Notes: generated by a model not told the origin, from the sequence alone. A stretch of 64,000 nucleotides of DNA from Nostoc sp. 106C (GCF_002154725.1 NZ_MTAW01000127.1:102488-166487); one strand, 5' to 3'. Counted from the first letter of the stretch, positions 39,070-48,643 are shown. Translations and numbers: made by a program.

Positions 39070-39903
39070 TTAAGGTAGCCAAGGAAAGTTGCGAAAATTT
39101 GGGGGACGCTTTTCTAAAAATGCTTGTTTGCCCTCAGAACCCTCTTCTGTCATGTAATACAGTAGGGTGGCATTTCCAGCTAGTTCTTGTAAACCAGCTT
39201 GTCCGTCACAATCAGCGTTGAATGCTGCTTTCAAACAGCGAATTGCGATCGGGCTTTTTTCTAAAATTTCTTGCGCCCATTGAAGACCTTCGGCTTCTAA
39301 TTGTTCTACGGTTACAACAGTATTAACTAAACCCATTTCTAGAGCTTGTTGGGCATTATATTGACGGCAAAGAAACCAAATTTCTCGCGCTTTTTTTTGT
39401 CCAACAACCCGGGCAAGGTAACTAGCGCCAAAGCCACCATCAAAACTACCAACTTTGGGGCCAGTCTGCCCAAAAATAGCGTTATCGGCAGCAATTGTCA
39501 GGTCACATATTAAATGTAAGACGTGCCCACCACCGATCGCATATCCTGCTACTAGGGCAATTACCACTTTCGGCATCGAACGAATCAGGCGTTGTAAGTC
39601 CAGTACATTGAGGCGGGGAATACCAGCATCGTCAACATAACCAGCCTGTCCCCTTACACTTTGATCGCCACCAGAACAGAAAGCGTATTTGCCATCAGTG
39701 TGGGGGCCTGCACCCGTAAACAGGACAACACCAATATTAGTATCTTCGCGGGCATCACAAAAAGCATCGTAGAGTTCAAAGATAGTTTTGGGGCGGAAAG
39801 CGTTGCGTTTGTGCGGGCGGTTAATAGTGATTTTAGCGATACCGTCGGTTTTGTGATAGAGAATATCTTCGTAGGTCTTGGCAGTTTGCCAGTTAATTTG
39901 CAT
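39070..39903 (-). CDS. menB: 1,4-dihydroxy-2-naphthoyl-CoA synthase
   Basis: This 277-residue crotonase-fold enzyme cyclises o-succinylbenzoyl-CoA in phylloquinone (vitamin K1) synthesis, which supplies the A1 cofactor of photosystem I. The family strings are [18 protein letters not shown] (about 19-36), [10 protein letters not shown] (about 76-85), [21 protein letters not shown] (about 118-138), oxyanion-hole glycines and [18 protein letters not shown] (about 147-164). Length is normal. menD lies about 2.5 kb downstream on the same strand with accessory genes between them, suggesting insertion of that block into a men region. Confidence 0.95.
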   Translation of the reverse strand: MQINWQTAKTYEDILYHKTDGIAKITINRPHKRNAFRPKTIFELYDAFCDAREDTNIGVVLFTGAGPHTDGKYAFCSGGDQSVRGQAGYVDDAGIPRLNVLDLQRLIRSMPKVVIALVAGYAIGGGHVLHLICDLTIAADNAIFGQTGPKVGSFDGGFGASYLARVVGQKKAREIWFLCRQYNAQQALEMGLVNTVVTVEQLEAEGLQWAQEILEKSPIAIRCLKAAFNADCDGQAGLQELAGNATLLYYMTEEGSEGKQAFLEKRPPNFRNFPWLP

Positions 39904-40043
39904 TGGTATGGAATCCGCTGTTGTGCTTGAGAATTTTATCGCGGAGGAAGGGACAAGCGATACCTGCGGTGGGCTACGCTTACGCTAAAATTAGTCTCCC
40001 CAGCCTTTACAATCAGGTCTGGTAATTGAATCGCCGTGAAAAA

Positions 40044-40895
40044 ATGCGACGCGACTCCATCTTTTACAAATTGTTCAAGCAATTTCCGGGATTGCTGTTT
40101 GAATTGGTAGACTCACCACCCCCAGATGCAGCTGGCTACCAATTTGAATTGGTTGAGGTGAAAGAAACGGCGTTCCGGATTGATGGAGTATTTCTACCCC
40201 CCGCCAGTTCTCCTTCCAAAGTTGTCTTCTTTGCTGAAGTACAGTTTCAAAAGGATGAAGACCTCTACTACCGTTTCTTTAGCGAATTGTTTTTGTTTCT
40301 CTATCGCCACTCAATTCGTTATGATGACTGGTTTGGAGTAATAATTTTTCCTTCTTGCAGTCTTGAACCTACGAATTCCACAATTCACCGCGCTTTGTTA
40401 GAGAGTGGTCAAGTCCGGCGGGTATATTTGGATGAGTTAGGAGATTTACGACAACAACCTTTGGCAATCGGGTTAATGTTGCTGACGAATATTACCTCTG
40501 AAAGAGAAACAATAGAAGCAGGGCGGTATTTGCTGGAGCAAGCACAGCAACAATCGGAACAAGCAATAATAGATTTAGTGACGACGATTATTCTTTACAA
40601 ATTTTCTAGCCTGAGTCGAGAGGAGATTGAAGCGATGTTGGGACTGAATTTAGAGGAAGAACCACGGGCTATTCGGGAAGCGAAAGAACAAGGACGTGAG
40701 GAAGGAAGAGAAGTTGGTCGAGAACAAGAAGCGCGATCGCTTATTCTTAGACAATTAAAACGGCGATTTGGTGAGCTTCCCGATGAACTTCAGACTCAGA
40801 TTCAGGCTTTATCACTGGAAAAGTTGGAAGCTTTAGCTGATGCTTTGTTGGATTTTTCTACTCTCGCGGATTTGGAAGGGTGGTTACAAGATTAA
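40044..40895 (+). CDS. Rpn-family nuclease-like protein with DUF4351 tail
   Basis: This is a 283-residue protein from the ATG at 40044; an in-frame TTG six codons earlier is not supported. The N-terminal part matches Rpn/PD-(D/E)XK transposase-like proteins (DUF2887 type) with MRRDSIFYKLFKQFPGLLFEL, a predicted active-site Asp in FRIDGVFLPP (about 46-55) and VVFFAEVQFQKDEDLYYR (about 60-77), in which ExQ stands for the ExK/ExQ nuclease motif. A linker of EGREVGREQEARSL repeats leads to a DUF4351 domain (about 215-283: LILRQLKRRFGELPDELQTQI). Such proteins are very common in cyanobacteria and may assist recombination. The tail is copied twice downstream. Confidence 0.85.
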   Translation: MRRDSIFYKLFKQFPGLLFELVDSPPPDAAGYQFELVEVKETAFRIDGVFLPPASSPSKVVFFAEVQFQKDEDLYYRFFSELFLFLYRHSIRYDDWFGVIIFPSCSLEPTNSTIHRALLESGQVRRVYLDELGDLRQQPLAIGLMLLTNITSERETIEAGRYLLEQAQQQSEQAIIDLVTTIILYKFSSLSREEIEAMLGLNLEEEPRAIREAKEQGREEGREVGREQEARSLILRQLKRRFGELPDELQTQIQALSLEKLEALADALLDFSTLADLEGWLQD

Positions 40896-40960
40896 GCAAT
40901 AGGGTAAATGTTACGCAAAGGCGCAAAGAGGAAAGGCGATCGCACTCCGGTAAAATTCTC

Positions 40961-41167
40961 ATGGCTACAAGTAAAGCTTCTCCAAGTGAAGTTGGCAAAC
41001 AAGCGCGATCGCTTATTCTCAGACTATTAAAACGGCGATTTGGTGAGCTTCCCGATGAACTTCAGACTCAGATTCAGGCGTTATCACTGGAAAAGTTGGA
41101 AGCTTTAACTGATGCTTTGTTGGATTTTTCTACTCTTGCGGATTTGGAAGGGTGGTTACAAGATTAA
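40961..41167 (+). CDS. Stand-alone DUF4351 domain, duplicate of the Rpn tail
   Basis: This is a 68-residue frame starting MATSKASPSEVGKQARSL; from QARSLILR onward it is almost identical to the C-terminal DUF4351 domain of the preceding gene, differing at two or three residues. Even the spacer DNA (AAGCAATAGGGTAAAT and the CGCAAAGGCGCAAAGAG motif) is duplicated after the next copy. It arose by segmental duplication of the 3' end of the Rpn gene, and a new ATG has been used or acquired. Whether it is translated is uncertain. Confidence 0.55.
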   Translation: MATSKASPSEVGKQARSLILRLLKRRFGELPDELQTQIQALSLEKLEALTDALLDFSTLADLEGWLQD

Positions 41168-41231
41168 GCAATAGGGTAAATTTTACGCAAAGGCGCAAAG
41201 AGAAGGGCGATCGCACTCCGGTAAAATTCTC

Positions 41232-41462
41232 ATGGCTACAAGTAAAGATTCAGGAAGTGAAGAAGCATTTGCAGCTTTGATGAATGTGAAGTTGCAAGAC
41301 ACGCGTGATCGCTTGCTTATTCTCAGACAATTAAAACAGCGATTCAGTGAGCTTAACGATGAACTTCAGACTCAGATTCAGGCGTTGTCGCTAGAACAGT
41401 TGTACGCTTTAGGTGAGGCGTTGTTAGATTCTTCTGCGAGTACTGATATATTTGCACCCTAA
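41232..41462 (+). CDS. Second stand-alone DUF4351 copy, more diverged
   Basis: This is a 76-residue frame starting MATSKDSGSEEAFAALMNVK, with the DUF4351 core LLILRQLKQRFSELNDELQTQIQALSLEQL. It lies one repeat period (271 bp, measured ATG to ATG) after the previous copy. It has diverged further, with a new C-terminus ending TDIFAP and an extra ~10 residues before the core. The gradient of divergence (parent, near-identical copy, diverged copy) is consistent with stepwise tandem duplication. Confidence 0.55.
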   Translation: MATSKDSGSEEAFAALMNVKLQDTRDRLLILRQLKQRFSELNDELQTQIQALSLEQLYALGEALLDSSASTDIFAP

Positions 41463-41537
41463 GAGCAAGACTCAATGGTGATTTTGCTTAATTTCTTTCA
41501 ATAAAACACTCTCTGAAATCCCTATGAGTAAAGAAAA

Positions 41538-42359
41538 ATGTATTGTAAACTTTGCCTAAAAAATACCGATTTAAGAGAATCACATATTATCCCAGAAACA
41601 TTTTATCAAGAAATATATGATGATTTACATAGAATGGTTGTTCTAACTTTAGAGGATACTAAACTTAAATTAATTCAAAGTGGAATTAAGGAAAAATTAT
41701 TGTGTCATAATTGTGAACAAAGATTTTCTAAGTGGGAAAATTTTCTAAAAAAAGATTTAGTTGACTTTGGAAACAAGCAAAGTAAATATTTAAGATTTTC
41801 CCTTGTAGATGAAAATGTGATTAAGATCGAAGGTATTAGATATAATGAATTTAAACTTGCTATTCTGTCTATTTTATGGCGTTTATCTGTATCATCGCAT
41901 CCATATTTTTATTTATATAAATTAGGTGTTTATGAGGAAAAATTAAGACATATATTATTAAACGGAATTGCCCCAGATGAAAGTATATATCCCATAAGTA
42001 TCAAAAGGCACGAAATTGAAAAAGAATTTCATCCTGCTATAATAATGCAATTTCCTCCTAAAGTATTTAAACAATTAGTCACTATTAATACTTCTACTAT
42101 TCCTCCTATTAAAATTCAGCAATTAGTTACTATTCAAGCTTTTACTATATGGGGACATACTTTCAAAATTATTGTCAATGACAATAATTTTTTAAAAATC
42201 AATCTAGAACGTTATCTTAGAAAATCTGGGCATTTAAATATAAAGACCCAAGAGTTAATAGAATTTATGTCTGAAGATAGCGTTTTGAAAAGAATTGATG
42301 ATCAAGATGTCAATAATATATTTGAAAAAATGATTAATGAGGCAGAACATTTATCCTAA
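41538..42359 (+). CDS. HNH-nuclease-like zinc protein, AT-rich
   Basis: This is a 273-residue protein. The N-terminal ~65 residues show an HNH-type treble-clef layout: CKLC (about 3-6), then RESHIIPETFY (about 13-23) with the His, then LLCHNCEQRFSKWE (about 53-66) giving the second CxxC. I know this arrangement from predicted HNH endonucleases, some of them in defence or mobile loci. The remaining ~200 residues are mixed alpha/beta without a motif I recognise. DNA here is clearly more AT-rich than menB or menD, suggesting separate acquisition. It follows the DUF4351 copies on the same strand. Confidence 0.6.
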   Translation: MYCKLCLKNTDLRESHIIPETFYQEIYDDLHRMVVLTLEDTKLKLIQSGIKEKLLCHNCEQRFSKWENFLKKDLVDFGNKQSKYLRFSLVDENVIKIEGIRYNEFKLAILSILWRLSVSSHPYFYLYKLGVYEEKLRHILLNGIAPDESIYPISIKRHEIEKEFHPAIIMQFPPKVFKQLVTINTSTIPPIKIQQLVTIQAFTIWGHTFKIIVNDNNFLKINLERYLRKSGHLNIKTQELIEFMSEDSVLKRIDDQDVNNIFEKMINEAEHLS

Positions 42360-42463
42360 TTCATTAAATTAAGATGTCAAAAAAAACTTATGTTATAAAA
42401 AACATACTATGGCTAAGTAATAGTGAGAAATAGCTTGTGATTCAGAAATACTTAAAAGAATAG

Positions 42464-44230
42464 TTAAATAGCAATATTTGTGGCAAAATTTTTTAAATTC
42501 TCCTGTCGCCACTTGGCATCATTTTTACGATTTGTCTGCAACTCCAAAACCCTAATTCCCTTATCTGGAAGTGGGTTTAATTTTTGCTGTAAATGCGACC
42601 AAGAAGTTATTAATTCATGCTCTACACCATAAGTGGCGCACAATTGAGCAAAATCAATATCTTGGGGAGTGCCAAAAAACTCTTCAAATGGTGGGTCGAA
42701 TTTGGAAATGGGAAGCATTTCAAAAATACCGCCACCATTATTGTTGATTAACAAAATTGTCAGATGTCCGACAAATTTATTGCGGATTAAAAAACCATTG
42801 GTGTCGTGTAAAAGAGCTAAATCTCCAGTTAACATCACACTAGTTTGATGGCGATGGGCAATTCCTAAAGCTGTGGATAATGTGCCATCAATGCCGTTTG
42901 CACCTCGGTTAAAATGCGATCGCACTCCTAAATTATTCGGTTTCCAGAAAAATTCCACATCCCGCACAGGCATACTGTTGGCGATAAATAGTGGTGTTCC
43001 CGGCGGTAAACTTTGGGAAAGCAACCAAGCGGCTTTACTTTCAAATAACTCTTCCATTGTCGCCAAGGTTTGATCAACAGCTTCCCTCACTTGCATTTCT
43101 GCTGTACACCACAGTTGCAAGTAGTCAGGGAGAGATGAGGAAGATTTTTCTCCCTTATCTTCCTGTCCCCAAGTCCCCAATTCTTCAATAGAAATTCGCA
43201 GGTGAGTCGTCTTTCCGTGGAGAGGGTCGAGGTTTTGGTCGCTGGGGTCGATTACCCAGCGTCGCGGTTGTGTCCTACTTACCCAAGTACGTAGTTCTTT
43301 ACTTGTGGGCATTTCTCCTACTTGAATCACCATTTCGGGTGCAAGCTGTTTTGCTAGTTGCGGATTTCGCAAAATCTGGCCGTAGGTAGAAATTAAATAA
43401 GGGTTGAAGTCGGCGTAATTTCTGATTGGGGAGAGTCCTTCTGCTAGGACAGGCCATTTCAAGGTTTGGGAAAGTTGGGCGATCGCTCTACAATAATCCT
43501 GTGGTTGCTGTGGTTGAGCAACACCAGCAATGATAATTCCGCGATCGCATTGTTGCCATTCTGAGGGAATGGGCAATGGGCAATGGGCAATGGGCAATGG
43601 GATAGTGTTTGTGACTGCTGCAAAAAATTCTTCTGGATGAAACTGTGATTCTAAATAGCTAAAATCAATTCCATCGGGAATGGGTGCTAGGGGGTCACGC
43701 AAAGGAATATTTAGATGTACTGGCCCTGCTGTGGGAGTTTGCGATTTGTCCCAGGCGTGAATTATCGTTTGCCGCAGATAAGCTAGCATTTCCATATCTG
43801 GAGAGGGTAAAGCTAACTCTGTTTGCCAGGTTGGGTAAATACCATATAATTTCAACTGATCTATCGTTTGTCCAGAGTGGCAATCTCGCAGTTCTGGTGG
43901 TCTATCAGCAGTTAACACCAACAGAGGTACGCGACTTTCTCTAGCTTCAATCACCGCAGGGTAAAAGTTTGCCCCTGCTGTACCAGATGTGCAAACAAGT
44001 ACTACAGGACGACCGCTAGCTTTAGCTTGTCCCAAGGCAAAAAAAGCGGCGGAGCGTTCATCTAAAATAGAAATCGCTTCAATATCAGGCATTTGCTGGG
44101 CAAAGGCCACTGTTAGAGGTGTAGAACGGGAACCTGGACAAATGACGGCACAAGTCAACCCTAGGCGCTTTAGCGTCTCCGTCAAGATATAAGCCCAAAG
44201 TTGATTAACATTTTTACAGGCGTTCAGCAT
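42464..44230 (-). CDS. menD: SEPHCHC synthase MenD
   Basis: This 588-residue thiamine-diphosphate enzyme joins 2-oxoglutarate and isochorismate to give SEPHCHC in phylloquinone synthesis. N-terminal features are CPGSRSTPLTVAFA and the ThDP Glu region ISILDERSAAFFALGQAKASGRPVVLVCTSGTAGANF (about 55-91). The C-terminal ThDP-binding block is MLTGDLALLHDTNGFL then ILLINNNGGGIFEMLP (about 472-506). Length is typical. Around residues 205-222 the string TIPLPIAHCPLPIPSEW is encoded by four tandem GGGCAAT heptamers (seen on the + strand), an insertion of short tandem repeat DNA that kept the frame. Confidence 0.94.
   Translation of the reverse strand: MLNACKNVNQLWAYILTETLKRLGLTCAVICPGSRSTPLTVAFAQQMPDIEAISILDERSAAFFALGQAKASGRPVVLVCTSGTAGANFYPAVIEARESRVPLLVLTADRPPELRDCHSGQTIDQLKLYGIYPTWQTELALPSPDMEMLAYLRQTIIHAWDKSQTPTAGPVHLNIPLRDPLAPIPDGIDFSYLESQFHPEEFFAAVTNTIPLPIAHCPLPIPSEWQQCDRGIIIAGVAQPQQPQDYCRAIAQLSQTLKWPVLAEGLSPIRNYADFNPYLISTYGQILRNPQLAKQLAPEMVIQVGEMPTSKELRTWVSRTQPRRWVIDPSDQNLDPLHGKTTHLRISIEELGTWGQEDKGEKSSSSLPDYLQLWCTAEMQVREAVDQTLATMEELFESKAAWLLSQSLPPGTPLFIANSMPVRDVEFFWKPNNLGVRSHFNRGANGIDGTLSTALGIAHRHQTSVMLTGDLALLHDTNGFLIRNKFVGHLTILLINNNGGGIFEMLPISKFDPPFEEFFGTPQDIDFAQLCATYGVEHELITSWSHLQQKLNPLPDKGIRVLELQTNRKNDAKWRQENLKNFATNIAI
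43565..43604. repeat. Heptanucleotide tandem repeat inside menD
   Basis: GGGAAT is followed by four exact GGGCAAT units (43571-43598) and a variant GGGATAG. Heptamer arrays (STRR elements) are typical of heterocystous cyanobacteria and normally intergenic. A 7-bp period means any change in copy number other than by three units would shift the menD frame. Confidence 0.85.
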
Positions 44231-44354
44231 TCCAGCAAACAGAGCGATAAGTTCATCGTTAACTACTTAAGCCTATACCGCAACGCAAAAATCGTGAAGG
44301 TGAGGTGGCAGATCCAGTTAAAATCCAAAATGCAAAATTCACTGGACAAGTTTT

Positions 44355-44723
44355 ATGGACTGCATTCATTTAACGGGAATTCGCGGCTATGGCTACACGG
44401 GGTACTTACCTGAAGAACAAGTGCTAGGACAATGGTTTGAGGTAGATGTGAGATTATGGCTGGATCTTTCGACCGCTGCTAAAACTGATGCGATCGCAGA
44501 CACCATAGATTACCGCAGTGTCATTAGCTTGGTGCAAAATCTCGTGAAGACATCCAAGTTTGCTTTGGTAGAAAAGTTAGCTAGCACAATCGCAGATTCT
44601 ATTCTCCAACAGTGCGATCGCGTCACACAAGTCCAAGTAACTCTCAGCAAACCCGCCGCACCTATTCCAGACTTTGGTGGCAAAATTAACATTGAAATGA
44701 CACGAAATAAGCCTCATCCCTAA
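44355..44723 (+). CDS. folB: Dihydroneopterin aldolase
   Basis: This 122-residue enzyme converts 7,8-dihydroneopterin to 6-hydroxymethyl-dihydropterin and glycolaldehyde in folate synthesis; it forms octamers. Family marks are IHLTGIRGYGYTGYLPEEQVLGQWFEVDVRLWLD (about 4-37) with the substrate-binding Glu in PEEQ, DTIDYRSVISLVQ (about 49-61) with the conserved Tyr, LVEKLASTIADSIL (about 72-85), and VQVTLSKPAAPIP (about 94-106) with the catalytic Lys. Length is normal. It is divergent from menD, 124 bp away. Confidence 0.93.
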   Translation: MDCIHLTGIRGYGYTGYLPEEQVLGQWFEVDVRLWLDLSTAAKTDAIADTIDYRSVISLVQNLVKTSKFALVEKLASTIADSILQQCDRVTQVQVTLSKPAAPIPDFGGKINIEMTRNKPHP

Positions 44724-45721
44724 AGCATACTGGCACTAATTTACGAAATTTTCAATTCCAAATTTCCTACTTGAACTCCTTAGGCTCTTATCTTTCAAAT
44801 TGGTATAACTCAACTACTCTGTCAAGTTTGAATTAGCAGATAAAAAGGATCTGGTGACGTGAGGATTTAAAAACACTGAAAGTCAGAAATATATAATTCA
44901 TCGCGTCACCTTTCGCTTCACATCCTCAGCCTCACTACATAAAAGTTGTTTTGACAATATATTTGCAAAAATACCACAGAATATTTGCAGCTATTCCTTC
45001 TGTGATTGCTCATTGTGCCACCATATTGCTCAATATACAAAACTTAACTTTAAAATCTGTTTAAGCGGAGCTATATTCTTCCCTGATTTTCAGTCTTAGC
45101 AGTTCATACTCCGGAAAATATTAAAAAAATATTTGATACATCTAAAATATTTTTGTATTCAATTATCTATAAGCAATTTATCATTTTCATTGTAAAAACT
45201 CACTTAAAATAATGTGTATTTTGATACAAATATAAAAGTAGATTTAAGGGTTTTGTAAGCTAATTATATTAATTTTATTAAACCAATTGCTAAAAAGTGT
45301 ATCCGAAAAAACTTAGTTGAAATCAAATCTATTCATTGCTTGTGAAGGCTTGGATTAATTTGAAATTACTTTTATTATGGCATTTCTTCAGTTATTAATA
45401 AAATAACTGAATGCCTTTACCTGTTACGTATATCCCGCAAATACTTGTAATTTTTATGAGTAAAGATTGCCAAATTGCCAAAATATATCTTTAGTTTTTA
45501 ATAACTGTATGGCAATTTACATTTCAAAATAGTTACTTACGTTATTAACTGGATATTAACTGTATCGACAATAAAAGAATATGTTAATTAAAAACTTAGT
45601 TATTATTTTAGCTAACAACTACACAGGTAGATTATAGATTGATTATTATAGGATTATTGATTTTCAGAGTGAGTATAGACTGAAAACAAAATCTGAACCT
45701 TAGCCAACAGATTAGTCTAAC
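44724..45721. other. 998-bp AT-rich intergenic region
   Basis: No gene is supported here. Near 44852-44911 GGTGACG and CGTCACC form a spaced inverted repeat. The right-hand part is the upstream region of the REC-PAS-GGDEF gene and is strongly AT-rich. I found no tRNA, riboswitch or clear regulator site. Confidence 0.45.
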
Positions 45722-47002
45722 ATGTTCGCCCACAAAATCCTAGTTGTTGAGGATGAAAAAGTCCTAGCTTTAGATATAAGAAATAGTTTGCAGAAGCTAG
45801 GATATTTTGTTCTAGAAGTTACTGCTTCTGGTGAAGAAGCTATCAAAAAAATAGCTGAGACAAATCCACATTTAGTATTAATTGATATCTGTTTAGCTGG
45901 GGAAATCAATGGTATTGAAGTTGTGGATATTATCCAAAACCATTTCCAAATACCCGTTTTATATTTAACGGAGTATTCGGAAGATATTGAATTAAATAAA
46001 AGGCGACTAAGTGAGCCTTTTAGCTATATTCTCAAACCATGTGCTGAAAAAGACTTACATTTTGCCGTTGAAATGGCTCTTTATAAGCACCAGATGAGCA
46101 AAAAATATGAAGAAGAAAAACAGAGACTGACAGCAATTATTAACAGCATGGGCTGTGCAGTAGTAGTAACATATGCTAACGGCAGCATCCAAATGATGAA
46201 TCCAGTAGCAGAAGCGCTTACAGGTTGGAGACAAGATGAAGCGTATGGGAAAGATTTGGGAGAAGTTGTAACCTTAATTGACAAAGATATGGACGAAGTA
46301 ATAGATAATTTAGCCACCCAGGCAATACAAGCAGGTGAGACTTTGAGTCTACCGGATAACTGTACCTTACTGGCTAAAGATGGCAAAAAAGTACCCATTG
46401 GTGATTCTGTTGCACCTATCCGCGATGTTGACGGTAATATCAATGGTGCAGTTTTAGTTCTTCAAGATATTACTAAACGCAAACAGAACGAGGCACAACT
46501 GCTCCGCAATGCCTGTCATGATGGGCTAACAGCACTACCCAATCGAGTTTTGTTTCTCGATCGTCTTAGGCAAACAATTGAACGCAGCAAACGCCGAAAT
46601 GATTATAATTTTGCAGTTTTATTTTTAGATTTAGATGGCTTTAAAGCGATTAACGATCGCTTTGGACATGCAATAGGAGATGATTTTTTAGTAGCGATCG
46701 CTCGACGCTTGGAGTCATGTTTACGTAGCGGCGATACTGTCGCCCGATTTGGTGGTGATGAATTTGCCGTACTGTTAGAAGATATCAAAGATGTTACAGA
46801 CGCTACCAATGTAGCTAAGCGCATTCAAGAATCTCTAAGCGTACCACTTATCCTTCATGGTCATCAAATATCTCCCACTGCTAGCATAGGAATCGCTTTG
46901 AGTAGCGGTAGTTATGAAGAGCCACAAAATCTGCTTAGGGATGCTGATATTGCTATGTACCGTGCTAAGCGGCAAGGAAAGGCTCGTTATGGCGTATTTT
47001 GA
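45722..47002 (+). CDS. Response regulator with PAS and diguanylate cyclase domains
   Basis: This 426-residue protein has a receiver domain (about 1-120; acidic VVEDEK at 6-11, phospho-acceptor Asp in LVLIDICLAGEING, Lys in YILKPCAEKD), a PAS domain with PAC (about 130-250; GWRQDEAYGKDLGEVV and PIRDVDGNINGAVLVLQDIT) and a GGDEF domain (about 260-426) with intact RFGGDEFAVLLED (about 341-353) and DGLTALPNR. The cyclase should be active and make c-di-GMP. No EAL domain follows and no RxxD-type inhibitory site is obvious. A partner kinase is not adjacent. Confidence 0.93.
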   Translation: MFAHKILVVEDEKVLALDIRNSLQKLGYFVLEVTASGEEAIKKIAETNPHLVLIDICLAGEINGIEVVDIIQNHFQIPVLYLTEYSEDIELNKRRLSEPFSYILKPCAEKDLHFAVEMALYKHQMSKKYEEEKQRLTAIINSMGCAVVVTYANGSIQMMNPVAEALTGWRQDEAYGKDLGEVVTLIDKDMDEVIDNLATQAIQAGETLSLPDNCTLLAKDGKKVPIGDSVAPIRDVDGNINGAVLVLQDITKRKQNEAQLLRNACHDGLTALPNRVLFLDRLRQTIERSKRRNDYNFAVLFLDLDGFKAINDRFGHAIGDDFLVAIARRLESCLRSGDTVARFGGDEFAVLLEDIKDVTDATNVAKRIQESLSVPLILHGHQISPTASIGIALSSGSYEEPQNLLRDADIAMYRAKRQGKARYGVF

Positions 47003-47233
47003 TTAATGTGAATTTTTTCTGAACCTAAATTTTCCAGATAGTTACTCAACCACAACTAAACTCTCGATTCAATTCTCGCTAGGAAAGCATTGGCATTACT
47101 AAGATACCTCTGAGCAACTTAGCTTGATTGTCAAGCCAGCTTATGTATCATAATAGTAAGCAGCAAAATCTCACAAGATTGTAAATTTATTCTTTGCTAT
47201 AAATCCTATTCAAGCGAGTCTCAGAATTCTGTT

Positions 47234-47794
47234 ATGGAAAAAACAGAAAAACAAAAAATGCTGGCAGGCGAGTTATATTTTGCAGAAGATCCAGAGTTAG
47301 TTGGTGAGAATAAGCGAGCTTGTCGTCTCCTCCGAATGTACAACGCTACAACAGAAGAACAACAACAGCAGCGACGGCAAATTTTGCAAGAATTGTTGGG
47401 AAAGTTAGGACAAAAAGCATCAATTGTGCCCCCATTTCACTGTGACTACGGCAGTAATATTTATGCAGAAGATAGATTGTATATGAACTATGGCTGTGTA
47501 ATTTTAGACTGCAATACAGTTCATATTGGTGAAAATGTGATGTGCGCGCCTTATGTGCAGATATACACTGCCTACCATCCTCTAGAACCTAATATTCGAC
47601 TTTCTAACAGGGAACTGGCTGCTCCAGTGAAGATTGGTAATAATGTCTGGATTGGTGGCAGTGCAATTATTTGTCCTGGGGTAACAATTGGTGACAACAC
47701 TACTATTGGTGCTGGTAGTGTAGTAGTCAAAGATATACCTGCAAATGTCCTTGCTGCGGGAAACCCCTGCCGTATTATTCGACATCTATCTTAG
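47234..47794 (+). CDS. maa: Maltose/galactoside O-acetyltransferase-like
   Basis: This 186-residue left-handed beta-helix acyltransferase is of the maltose acetyltransferase (Maa/LacA/NodL) group. It starts MEKTEKQKMLAGELYFAEDPEL, the Mac domain, and has FHCDYGSNIYAEDRLYMNYGCVILDCNTVHIGENVMCAP (about 74-112), the catalytic His in YTAYHPLE (about 117-124) and hexapeptide repeats (KIGNNVWIGGSAIICPGVTIGDNTTIGAGSVV). The natural acceptor sugar is unknown. Length is standard and the gene stands alone. Confidence 0.9.
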   Translation: MEKTEKQKMLAGELYFAEDPELVGENKRACRLLRMYNATTEEQQQQRRQILQELLGKLGQKASIVPPFHCDYGSNIYAEDRLYMNYGCVILDCNTVHIGENVMCAPYVQIYTAYHPLEPNIRLSNRELAAPVKIGNNVWIGGSAIICPGVTIGDNTTIGAGSVVVKDIPANVLAAGNPCRIIRHLS

Positions 47795-47967
47795 AACTTA
47801 ATTAATATAGTGCAGCATGGCAGAAATAGCTATCCAAAAAAAGAATGGAGAGCTTGTAAAATCAGCAATCTTCCTTTTACTGACTCTGCTTGATCGGGAC
47901 GTGACTGGGGAGCATCTACAGGCACTCCTTAAGAGTATGTCGAATTACCTGCACTAGAAATTAACTT

Positions 47968-48348
47968 TTAAAATTTGTATCCTCTAGCAAGCCAGTATTG
48001 CCAGTCTGCAAGCGCTTCTTGAGTTTCGTCATCAGCATCAATAACTTCTATTTCCGATAGCCGCGCTGTAAAAACATCTTCATCTTTGCCATCGGGATAC
48101 ACCACTTCTACAAACATATCTTTTAAACACTCATCATCAGGTGCCATGCCCAAGACTTCGACTTGTTTTTCTTGGGGTGACGTTGATTTGCGCCCCTTCT
48201 TTGTCCACTTAGCCATAAAGGGAAAGTTAAGAGTATCGTCGAGGTAGTAGTACCAACCCATCGCCCGTTCTTCTTTGTCTTCAGCATCAACAATTATCTC
48301 GGTTTCAATCCGATGCTCTCGGGTTTTATCAAGTTCAACACTAGCCAT
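47968..48348 (-). CDS. ccbP: CcbP-family cyanobacterial calcium-binding protein
   Basis: This is a 126-residue acidic protein. The central signature EERAMGWYYYLDDTLNFPFMAKW (about 27-49), CLKDMFVEV (about 74-82), and DDETQEALADWQYWLARGY (about 106-124) match the CcbP-type calcium-binding family as I recall it. In Anabaena, CcbP binds Ca2+ and its loss raises free calcium during heterocyst differentiation; related paralogues of unknown role exist. This copy has longer loops between the core segments, so it might be a paralogue rather than the studied CcbP. It is monocistronic. Confidence 0.72.
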   Translation of the reverse strand: MASVELDKTREHRIETEIIVDAEDKEERAMGWYYYLDDTLNFPFMAKWTKKGRKSTSPQEKQVEVLGMAPDDECLKDMFVEVVYPDGKDEDVFTARLSEIEVIDADDETQEALADWQYWLARGYKF

Positions 48349-48561
48349 AAGATCCAGACTTGCTTAGGGTAAATTTTCAAATATGTATACCTTTTTGGTA
48401 GTGGACTGTCAATTAGCTATATGTTGCCTCATTCAAGTACAAACTCATAAAGTTTTTGAATTTTAACTAATTTTGTGGATTTATTCAATAAAATCAGGTA
48501 TTTGGGTCATTAAAGGTATATTTACAAACATTGGCAATAATTTGCACAGAACAGATAGCGC

Positions 48562-48591
48562 TTCTATTTGATTTGTAAACTTACTTGTAGA
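48562..48591. repeat. 30-base dispersed repeat (partner at 27242-27271)
   Basis: The two copies differ at one position; they share TTCTATTTGATTTGTAAAC and continue through ACTTAC(T/C)TAG-like sequence. Both are in AT-rich gene-free DNA in the same orientation, with purine-rich GG(G)AA stretches after them. Confidence 0.6.
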
Positions 48592-48643
48592 TTTAGGAAA
48601 CAGGCACTCGGACTAAAATCACGGGGAAATTTCCATAATTTAC

